A stretch of 64,000 nucleotides of DNA. Origin: Agaricus subrufescens. Its lineage: Eukaryota > Basidiomycota > Agaricomycetes > Agaricales > Agaricaceae. Shown here one piece after another: positions 44,697 through 52,671 of this stretch. The position numbers and the translations under genes were made by a program. How positions within the stretch are numbered: the first letter of the stretch is position 1; every line of letters begins with the position of its first letter. The stretch is taken from positions 1,981,894-2,045,893 of the forward strand of contig CM057063.1 in NCBI GenBank assembly GCA_029945375.1, read 5' to 3'. Below the pieces are notes generated by a model that was not told the DNA's origin, did no database searches, and was given only the letters and a program-made list of their open reading frames with translations.

Positions 44697-45623
44697 TTAA
44701 TCACCCATAAGAACAATCGGGTCATTGAAGGAATCACCACTCCCCCCTACCAACAACCTTGAAACCTTACGAAGCGGCTCGAAACCATTAATCTCGATTT
44801 CGTCGCATTTCCGCTTCTTCCCCTCGGTTGGCTCAATCGTTTGGATGCCTATATCAGCGTATGAGAGTTGATGGAATCGGACCAACTCCGGTGAGGGGAC
44901 TCGAGGAGGTCTGACTTGACTTCGCTGCCAACTATCACGGCATACATCATCCCGGGACATAAGATCAACAGGGTCCTCAAGATTCCTAATTAGTATGCTA
45001 AGCCCGGGGCAATCACGGTTCGCGATAATTTTTTCCTTCACGATCAAGTACTGGCTACGGGAATACTGGCGCCAGAATGCGGTAGGGGGTAGATCGACGA
45101 AGCCCCCTTTCATTGTATCGTATACCTTGAGAGGGTGGGTGATGATTCGGGTTTGATCAAGAAAGGGCAAGCTGTTGATAGGACAGAAAAACCCGCTGCT
45201 CGAAGGTATCTCAAAGTGAGAGGGTTCCTCTCCGGCCTAGTAGAATAAGTAATTGGATTGGTAAATGATTGAGGAAGTGAGTACCTTTTCATAGAAATAG
45301 ATAACACCGGGAACCGAGTCTTCTTCTGGCGAAGAACCTCTCTCGGCGACAGGAGAAGACGGAAGGGAAGAGTTTGGGAGGGATGACAAGCTGGCCCTCC
45401 TCTCCCTGGATAATCGCAACTGTTTGTGGTACTCCAGAAACTCCTCGATATCCGGGAGGTCAGAAGAAGAAAGAAGGGGAGGGAAAGGGGAACTCCTATC
45501 ATCACTTGGGGTCCCAGGTGATTCGGTATCGTCGGTAGTGACGGGGAGAGTATTCTCGACCCTAATGACTGAGTCGCGGCAAACAGGAGGCGCCGTCTCG
45601 TTTCCTAAGAGGATGTAGTGCAT
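44697..45623 (-). CDS. Hypothetical protein, two exons, KDZ element cargo
   Basis: Exon 1 is 45623–45285 (MHYILLGNETAPPVCRDS...) and exon 2 is 45236–44697, joined through a 48-bp intron (gtactc...ctactag) with phase 0: ...VIYFYEK|AGEEPSHFEIPSS.... The product is about 292 aa. The middle is Ser/Pro-rich (SSLPNSSLPSSPVAERGSSPEED) and probably disordered; the second half (YDTMKGGFVDLPPTAFWRQYSRSQYLIVKEKI) looks folded, and a basic KKRKCDE could be a nuclear signal. I do not recognise the family. Confidence 0.6.
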
Positions 45624-45945
45624 CGTGCGGGGTGGACTCTGGTACTCGAAACTTCTATCGAGACCAATAATATAGTTCGGCCGAGCATTATTTTTTGTAC
45701 AAATATTGTCTTTTCTTTTACTTATTGACCAAGCTAGCCTTACAATGAGATGACCGTCGACCCTGCACCCAAAAAAATTTCAGAATGATCAGCAACATAT
45801 CTAGGTCTCAACTACAAATCTCTTCAGACAGATCGACAGTAAATCTAGGCCTAAGCTATAAGTCTAGGGAATTGAATGAGATTAAACGTATGTGTCGGGG
45901 TTTTAGTAACTTATATTAACTACCATCGCATGAAGCTGAAACTCC
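45624..45945. other. Divergent promoter region between two cargo genes
   Basis: A 322-bp spacer between genes transcribed away from each other (44697–45623 − and 45946–46689 +), so it probably contains both promoters. It is A/T-rich, and no coding signal is seen. Confidence 0.5.
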
Positions 45946-46689
45946 ATGCAACGCTCTAAGTCGACCCAGGAAAGTGTCACCGTACTCCGAAGGGAGAACA
46001 AAGCGAAAATCCGCAAGTTTCTGCTGAAACAAGCGGGGGCCCCTCCCTCTGGTTCTCTCTGCCCAAAACATTCATTGAGATCGAAGAGGCTATGTACAAG
46101 CCAAAGCGATCCTTCCTTGTCTCATGCCGGGAAGTGGTTCTCCTTCGTAAGTTCTTTGTACTTTGTTCTGTCGCTTGTATAACCAATATCACCAGTGCAA
46201 GGCATGCAATCGGATTTATTTCTCTAGATCAACTATAGACGTCCACGACCTCGTCAAAAATAATGAGGAATTCCGTGCTCTCATTGATAAACGCCGGTCT
46301 CTAGCACCAAAGCGGGCGGGAGGCGCGTCAGCCGTAGCACAGTCTGCTGAGAACCACCCGGTTGTGAAGGTTTTCGTCTTTTGGATTAAGGTATAATCTC
46401 TCTCTCTCCATTTAATAATAACTAAATTTAACTATTATAGTCTGAGGAATCCCCAGTTCTCATCCCTTTCTTAAGCGATTCCACCAAGCCTATCCGACTT
46501 GTGGATTATCGCGTGTTGTTGAAGGAAAAAGGTATTAAATACCCTCATGACGTACATGCATTCGATCCCTGTGCCCAAACCTGGGTGCCCCTCAAATGGA
46601 GCGCAGAATATGCTTATGGCGATCACAAAGACATATTCCTGAAATATGCTGAAGTAGATGTAACGAACTTTGGAATGTATCCTTCTTAG
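45946..46689 (+). CDS. Hypothetical protein, three exons, KDZ element cargo
   Basis: Exons 45946–46146, 46196–46390 and 46441–46689 are all phase 0 and give 214 aa. It starts MQRSKSTQESVTVLRRENKAKIRKFLLKQ, a basic helix. The second exon opens with CKACNRIYFSRSTIDVHDLVK, possibly half of a zinc-binding site together with an upstream CPKHSL. The third exon encodes LVDYRVLLKEKGIKYPHDVHAFDPCAQTWVPLKWS. The family is unknown. The start codon is the first in frame; a short upstream exon cannot be excluded. Confidence 0.6.
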
Positions 46690-47455
46690 TCAGTAGTAGA
46701 GCCAATTTTACTGTTGTGTGTTTCATGCAGCCAAACATGGATCTTTCAAGATAGGGGTGCTTTCCGACTACTAATGTTAATTTCTTGGTCTGATTTCGCG
46801 GCCGAAGGAGATGTCATACAAAATTCAAAATCCCCATTAAATCTAGGTTCTGCGGGTCAGATCTAGAGTTAATGTGGGCAAGAAATTCAAGCCTGCAGAT
46901 CCCCCCAACGATTAGATTTCCGAGGCGCGATGTGGGCAACTCAGTAAAATTTTCGAGACATACGGTGGTCTCCGACTTCTACGCAGTGCCCGAAGTGAAA
47001 CACCAGGAACTATTGGTGGCGGCAGGTTCACCCTCAGTCGGATATGAGCAACTCAATGAAGATTTCAAGATCTATGGCCGTTTGACGTACACCAATGGAA
47101 GACGGAGGGGTTAACGATGGTGTGTATAGGCAAACTATATCTCAGATACCAAATTTTGAGCAGTAAAACAGGCAATCGTACGAAAATCTATCAAATTTCG
47201 TGGTCATCTCTGGTAGATGCTAGGATCTTAAGTGAGATATTGGGAAAATTTGGCAACCACATGTTCGTACTAGTCCTTATATGAGAATATATTCGTAGGC
47301 TTTTCCAGGACTGACTGTTAAGACTTATACGTGTAATTGGATTTGAACGTCGCCCACTTTTTCCTTCCACTCCTGTCGCCCCAATTTTCTATCTTGTCCC
47401 TCAGTCCACACTTTCTCCTTCGACGCGTGCCTGCTTCTCTGAAACCTTCTCTACC
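46690..47455. other. Noncoding spacer, 0.77 kb, inside the KDZ element
   Basis: No gene recognised. The ORF at 46872–47114 has no splice support or family resemblance. Confidence 0.45.
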
Positions 47456-49399
47456 ATGGGCAGAAAGAACTCCGCAGGTTTGAAAGCTCTCAGTCATGCG
47501 GATAAAGTCGTACTTGCGGAAATGCTGGACGACTGTTTTGACATGCGTAGGGGTATTGACTCGAAGCCAGGGACAATGGCATGGTCTAATCTCACTGCGT
47601 GGGTTGACGGCGTCGCTATTCCTCATTTCCGTAAGACGCGCCAGACAACTTCACAGGAAAACGCAGTATGTAATATTCTGAACCTAGGTATTATAGTACA
47701 CTAATGATCTGGAGTAGCAAATACACAACTGGTACAAGAACCAATGTACCAAACATGGTATCAGCATTCGACGCAAACCTGTGCAGGAAAGAATCAACAC
47801 GGGATCCGAGTCTTCCAGAGCTCCCTGTATCAGAGACCTGGTCATCAACCAACACAAGGACGAACTTACCCTCACAGCGAAGGAGCCTAATCCCAACGTA
47901 CCTGATACATATATAGCGAAGTGGAATCAAGCGGTCACGGATCGAGTAGAAACGTTATCTGCGGCGGAACGTTCCGCCCTTAAAGCTCAGCTTAAAGAAG
48001 ATGCCATGAGACGTGCCGAACCTCCCACACGAGCGGAAATACTTGCGTACGTCTGATTAATTCGTATCTACTTGTTCATGCTAAACGTTACACAGCTCGC
48101 AAGGCGAACTATGTGATAAGGCTAGTGAAGCTGTTCGACGCCTTCTAGGATGGGAACGAAGGGAATACGGTGATGCAATAGTTTTTATCACGATGGCCTA
48201 TCGACATTGCTCGAATCAAATAAAGGAACACAAGTGAGTCACACTTACTGCGAAAGAATCTCGCTGAGAGTATCCTCAGGTTTTTTGTCAGCAATGATAA
48301 TGATTACATTGCACACTGTAGCCCCTTCAATGAGCGGTATGACGCCCACCTGAGTGGCTATCTTGCAACTCTGGCTGATATAGCTCTCCCTTGTAAGCTG
48401 AAGGCTACTATTACTGATGAACAGTTCCTCACCGATTTTTTTCTAGTACATGAAGTATCAGATGCTACCTCCGACGGTAGCGGCACCCCTTCAACATCAA
48501 CAGCGGAGTAAAACACTTTTCTTTCTCGCATAATGAACTTCTTAATCATGATTTTTACAGAACAGGAGTGGCTACAAACAAGGCTATTACGTCGACTTCT
48601 CTCGGCCAAGAAGCTAATCCCCGGGCACTTTCCCCTGCCCTCATCTCTCTCCCCGAGCTGGCTCCCAACCCTGTGCCTCTCCCTGAGCCGGCTCCCATCC
48701 CTGTGCCTCTCCCTGAACCGGCTCCCATCCCTGTGCCTTCCCCCGAGCCTCTCTCCGAGTTATTACCTCTGCCCGAGCCTACCTTTATCCCTGGCCGCAT
48801 CCCTACCCCTGAGCATGTACCCACCCCTGTGCCAAGTCCCGAGCCAACCCCTCCCTCTGTTCTGGATCCTGGCCATGCCTTCAAGCACGCCCAATCATCC
48901 GCGCCCATATCTCTACCAGAACCCATTCCCGCTCTTGTACGCGCCCCCTCCTTTGCACCAGCACCTCTGCCTGAGCCCATCCCTGCCCTCGGAGACGCCG
49001 TGCACACCCCTGCACTTGACTCCACCTCCACACGACTCGATGACTCAGACTCTGGCTCTTCCCGGGCTTTACCAGCCAATCAAAATGTCTCGTCAACTGA
49101 GGCTCCAGTCCCCTCCCCCGATGACTTACCTGTTCCAGTGGGAACTCGGAAGCCACGCCCAAGGCAAGGAAAATCAAACACACAGCCTATTCGGGCTTCA
49201 GCACGCTCTAAAAGACCACCGAAGCAGACGGGTCCCGTGACTGACAAGAATCAGGCACCTCGCACAAAGTGAGTCCAAGCATTATCCTCTACAACCGGTC
49301 TCATTATTTCACTGTAGAGTTCCCGTTAGTAAGCGATGGGCCTATGTGTCAGAAGAAGATAGTCCTCGACCCCATAAGAAGTCCCGCCGTCTCCCTTAA
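47456..49399 (+). CDS. 564-aa hypothetical protein with LPEPxPxP repeats, KDZ element cargo
   Basis: Six exons are inferred (47456–47665, 47718–48046, 48096–48233, 48280–48507, 48561–49268, 49318–49399), with all phases closing to 564 aa. The N-terminal half starts MGRKNSAGLKALSHADKVVLAEMLDDCFDMR and includes IPHFRKTRQTTSQENAQIHNWYKNQCTKHGISIRR and a helical GELCDKASEAVRRLLGWERREYGDA. I have the impression that this block recurs in mushroom genomes near transposons, but no function is known to me. From about residue 270 it becomes Pro-rich, with tandem LPEPAPIPVP-type repeats (48640–48990 of the DNA). It ends in a basic tail (RASARSKRPPKQ, PHKKSRRLP), suggesting nuclear or DNA-associated location. 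The opposite strand shows long open frames through the repeat, which are mirror artefacts. Confidence 0.65.
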
Positions 49400-49490
49400 A
49401 ATGAATAGGTGTGCTTTGAGCCCTGAAATCATGTTTATTTGAATGCCGTTGTCCAATTATCGTTTAATTGAAAGCATGATTAATGTTTAG

Positions 49491-49975
49491 ATAATCATGA
49501 TTATCTCATAACCCCATACCGCGATCTCTGATAATCATGATTATCATGGGCTTAATGCTAATCGTGATTATCTAGCTCATCCACACATTGTGAGCAGGAA
49601 ACACTTTAATCATGATTATATCCCACACACACTGAACCATGAATATCACTTTAATCATGATTATCCGGACATACACCCACTAGCAGCACAAGGTAATCAT
49701 GATTATCTAAATCACGAGTCCTAGATTCAAAATATTCCGTTTCATCAAGATTTTATAATACCAATTAAACATGATTATTCTCGTACCACCTACCCCCCAC
49801 TAATTAAACATGATTATTTCGGCCTAATCTACTCTGCCTACAATTAACAATTAAGCATGATTATTCTCGCATAGTCTGCTCTGCCTACAATTAACAATTA
49901 AGCATGATTATTCTCGCATAGTCTGCTCTGCCTACAATTAACAATTAAACATGATTATTCTCGCATAGTCTGCTC
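49491..49975 (+). repeat. Array of ATAATCATGATTAT-type palindromic motifs, subterminal
   Basis: At least ten copies of the self-complementary core aatcatgattat or close variants (a/gcatgattat) occur, for example at 49491–49504, 49531–49544, 49608, 49651, 49694, 49767, 49806, 49852, 49901 and 49948. They lie just inside the right terminal repeat. Related words (atcgtgataat, atcgtgattat) occur inside the left end at 36149–36183. Subterminal palindromes are often transposase binding sites. Confidence 0.75.
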
Positions 49976-49980
49976 TACCC
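49840..49980 (+). repeat. 47-bp tandem repeat, three copies
   Basis: The units start at 49840, 49887 and 49934 (acaattaacaattaagcatg, then attattctcgcatagtctgctctgcct). Copies are nearly identical; each holds one catgattat motif of the larger array. Confidence 0.85.
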
Positions 49981-50034
49981 CACAATTATAGATACGTGGG
50001 TAATAATCACGATAACGCCCGATTATTAGCCATG

Positions 50035-50080
50035 TATCGTGATTCATGGCTATAGCCATGGGCGATTAATCGCCGTTAAT
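50035..50080 (-). repeat. Right terminal inverted repeat
   Basis: Reverse complement of the left terminal repeat at 36012–36056, including the perfect palindrome atggctatagccat and the terminal ...cgccgttaat. Confidence 0.85.
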
Positions 50081-50081
50081 T

Positions 50082-51036
50082 CTACCGATGGGGAGAAAAC
50101 GCACCGGAAGGAGCGGAGATAGGAGTAGATCCCATCGTCATGTTCTCGACCTTTCCTTGACGTATGCGCTCCACCAGGGAGCGTGTGGAAGGAGCCGGTA
50201 CTTCGGCTACCATGGGGAAGGCAATCGCGGATGCCGCATTGTAATCTGCAGGCACTTCCTCGATTTGGGCGACACCACCTTGGTTCTTGCCCTTGCCTTT
50301 GCCTCGGCCTCATGTGCGCTTGCGCTTCTTCTCATTGCCATTGTTCTGGCCAGAAGGACTCTGTTGAGCCGGCTTCTGCTGCTGCTGTTGCTTCTGTTGT
50401 TGGGGAGCCGGAGGCTTCGACCCAGAAGCTTGTGGTTGACCGTTATTACGGTTCCACTGTGGTTTCTGCTGGCCTTGTTGTCTAAACTTGGCTGCATTAG
50501 CAGTAGAATGAGGGTTGCGCCAGGCACCCATAATCGCATCTCGTGCGGCATCAAATTCCATATCAGTGACCTTCTTTGAAGAGGCCAGCATAACTGAAGT
50601 CACGCCTTCAAGGCGTGGTGGCAATGTGTTAAGTAGCATCATCACTTGAAGGGACTCGTGAATAGGAGCCCCCGCATCGGAGATTTGAGAGAAGATTGCG
50701 CGAAGATGCGTGATGGATCCAGATGGATCGGCTACATCAGGAACTTTGAATGTCATGGCTTCCATCAGTTTAGAATAAACGAAGGAAGGTCCACGAACCC
50801 CGTAAGTCTCTTTGAGTTTGGTCCAAAGGGCCTTGGCATCAGCGAAGCTTTCCCTGATCATATGATTGGGAAGAGCACTCTCGATCACTGCAGTTGCCTG
50901 CAAGGAGAGAGCGTCTCTGGCATTGGTCTCTTTCAAAAGAGCTTCAAGGCCGTCGACATCGTTGTCGCTCTTGGGTTCAGGGACCTTGGGTAAGGCCTTG
51001 TCTGACCCGGAGACTTCCCACGCAGAAAGGGTGGTA
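50082..51036 (-). pseudogene. Copia gag (UBN2-type), interrupted and 5'-incomplete
   Basis: It reads out of the assembly gap: TTLSAWEVSGSDKALPKV, then LEALLKETNARDALSLQATAVIESALPNHMI, FADAKALWTKLKETYG, LMEAMTFKVPD and HESLQVMMLLNTLPPRLEGV, a UBN2-type gag domain of Copia elements, which packages element RNA in virus-like particles. A Gln/Pro-rich linker and a basic EKKRKRT follow. A TGA at 50310–50312 (probably a former CGA) breaks the frame; the same frame continues GRGKGKGKNQGG... to a TAG at 50082–50084, two bases from the inverted repeat of the 14-kb element. The 5' end lies in the 100-N gap. Confidence 0.8.
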
Positions 51037-51136
51037 NNNNNNNNNNNNNNNNNNNNNNNNNNNNNNNNNNNNNNNNNNNNNNNNNNNNNNNNNNNNNNNN
51101 NNNNNNNNNNNNNNNNNNNNNNNNNNNNNNNNNNNN
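51037..51136. other. Assembly gap (100 N)
   Basis: Exactly 100 undetermined bases, probably a placeholder of unknown true size. It separates Copia gag from a host-like coiled-coil gene, so it probably hides the Copia 5' LTR and the insertion junction. Confidence 0.98.
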
Positions 51137-51750
51137 TGGCTATCCTGTTCGTCGATAAGCTGCTTTTTCAGATCCCTACTTTCTGCGTCATGATTGGCAC
51201 TTGCTCTCTTAACGTCCTCTTCAGCTTTTGTTCGTAAGTTTTGCATTTCTACCTGGTGTTCAGATTCCATAGCCATGAGAGTCATTTGTACTTGGGCCAG
51301 CATCTCCCGCGTAGTCTCTAGCTTCGCTTTTGAATCGCTCAGCAACAGCTTTTTGAGCTCATCTTTAAAAGCTAGATAAATGGAAGTAAGTGAAATGGCA
51401 TGACACGTTGATCTAGATACTCACTAGGATTTCCCTCTTTAGTTGCCAGATTCAAGATGATAGGCATCCTGTGGTCAAGGGTACTGAGTAGGGTGGTCGT
51501 TGCGACTATAATCCATAATGTGAGTTACGACATAATGAAATCCAGATGATTTACCGTTTTCAGGTTGCAGAACGCTGGCAATAAAACCAGTGCCAGACAT
51601 CTCAAACCCAAACCGCTGGGTGAACTCGTAGACATTTTTTCCCACGATTGAACCTAGGGTTTGATCTTGACTTTGAAGGGTATGATGAGTTGCAAGAGTG
51701 AAGTCCTGGGGTGAGGTGATGACACAGAAGGTGGGAGCTATCTCAGCCAT
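51137..51750 (-). CDS. Coiled-coil protein, 5' part only
   Basis: It starts MAEIAPTFCVITSPQDFTLA at 51750. Two introns are inferred: one with donor gtaaatc after ...LQPEN near 51565 and acceptor ttatag near 51510, and one with gtgagtatc near 51425 and acceptor atctag near 51374; the phases close. After an N-terminal block (SIVGKNVYEFTQRFGFEMSGTGF) the protein becomes a charged helix, SFKDELKKLLLSDSKAKLETTREMLAQ..., a likely coiled coil, and runs into the assembly gap. The remaining C-terminus is absent from this window, presumably because the Copia element inserted here. The function is unknown. Confidence 0.55.
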
Positions 51751-52099
51751 TGCGCTGTTGAGCGGAGAAGTCCGGTATAAGCTCAGTCATTTTAAATACC
51801 ATCTCGGGTGTTATTACATTATAGATTAGGTTTAGGGGTGCGTTCTATTCACAGATGAGATGTTTTCGAAGTGGGGTGAACCACAACTCATGTGGTACAT
51901 TCTCTTCTCTTCTCTTTCATTTTATGCTGGCATCACGGAGCAACTATGGAGCATAGACCTGCATAGACCTGATAGACCCACAACTAATTCATGAGGTATC
52001 CACCGACCATGGAGTTTTTTTAGCTGTGTAATTCCGAGGTATAACCTGATACTCCAATAACAAACATCTCTGATTATTAGTTATTTTAAATTCACTGAG
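51751..52099. other. Short intergenic region
   Basis: Upstream of the coiled-coil gene and downstream of the fragment at 52100–52321. No gene recognised. Confidence 0.5.
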
Positions 52100-52321
52100 T
52101 CATGGCTTTTGGTAGGCCAACAGGTAGACTCTGTGAACCGGACCGTGATTCCATCGGAGGCCTGTCGGAGGCATGTAATTCAAAGGCCATCGCTTAGGTA
52201 ATGCCGTATGGCCATATGCGCCGGAATATCCCATTGAATATGCTTGTTGGTCAACCCTTTCAAGACAGGCAGTATCGAAAAATACCGTCCCTTCACCTGC
52301 TTCTGCACTTGCCTTGTACCT
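52100..52321 (-). pseudogene. Fragment of an unknown gene cut by the hAT insertion
   Basis: The open minus-strand frame reads ...YKASAEAGEGTVFFDTACLERVDQQAYSMGYSG and ends with a stop at 52100 after VYRVYLLAYQKP-like residues (HRVYLLAYQKP). Its upstream part is the hAT left terminal repeat, so the ATG within the repeat is not original. Removing the hAT element and one target copy joins this frame to 56389 and beyond. I do not recognise the protein. Confidence 0.35.
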
Positions 52322-52329
52322 CATTATTC
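52322..52329 (+). repeat. hAT target-site duplication, left copy
   Basis: cattattc, identical to 56381–56388 immediately after the right end of the element. An 8-bp duplication is the hAT standard. Confidence 0.9.
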
Positions 52330-52357
52330 CAAGGATGAGCAAGCCAGTGATGGGCCA
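52330..52357 (+). repeat. hAT left terminal inverted repeat (28 bp)
   Basis: Perfect inverted copy of 56353–56380. Confidence 0.92.
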
Positions 52358-52671
52358 ACGTCAGCCAGTGATGTAGCCAACTGGCTAGCCATTTAGCCAA
52401 TTGGCTAATGGCTTTGGCTAAATGCTGACTAATGGCAATCAATGTGGCCGCTGGCCCCGCTATTGTTGGTGCCAAAAACCACAACTTGCTGTACTGCTAC
52501 ACGAAGTGCAGCTTTTATCTGAAATTATATTTTCTACTGTAAACCTTCATTTATAGTTATTTATAATGAGGTTTTTAGAGTAATCACACTTCGTATGCAC
52601 GATTCGAGCCCCCGTCAAAAGTTGAATACTGCAAATCACATGACTGTGATTGCCATTACAAGGCGGCGTAA

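Larger units (their letters stand above)
36012..50080. mobile_element. 14.07-kb TIR element with KDZ transposase and cargo genes
   Basis: The two ends carry the same sequence in inverted orientation: attaacggcgat(t)aatcg... with an internal perfect palindrome ATGGCTATAGCCAT, 45 bp at 36012–36056 and 46 bp at 50035–50080, differing mainly by one base insertion. Inside are a spliced KDZ transposase, an Spt5-like KOW protein and four other spliced genes, with AATCATGATTAT motifs near the right end and related words near the left. KDZ (Kyakuja–Dileera–Zisupton) elements are large DNA transposons expanded in mushrooms and known to carry other genes. No convincing target-site duplication is seen: the flanks are ...agggaccgc and tctaccgatgg, which share only accg/cggt-type words. 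Confidence 0.75.

Noticed and set aside
48555..49183. Long minus-strand ORFs rich in Gly/Arg/Glu opposite the Pro-rich repeat gene
   Set aside because: They are mirror frames of the LPEPxP codon repeats; the plus-strand frame has consistent splicing on both sides.
49491..49980. CRISPR-like array
   Set aside because: Eukaryotic context; the repeats are contiguous tandem units or bare palindromes without unique spacers of fixed length.
36012..50080. The repeats at 36 and 50 kb as LTRs of one retrotransposon
   Set aside because: They are inverted, not direct, and enclose a DNA transposase.
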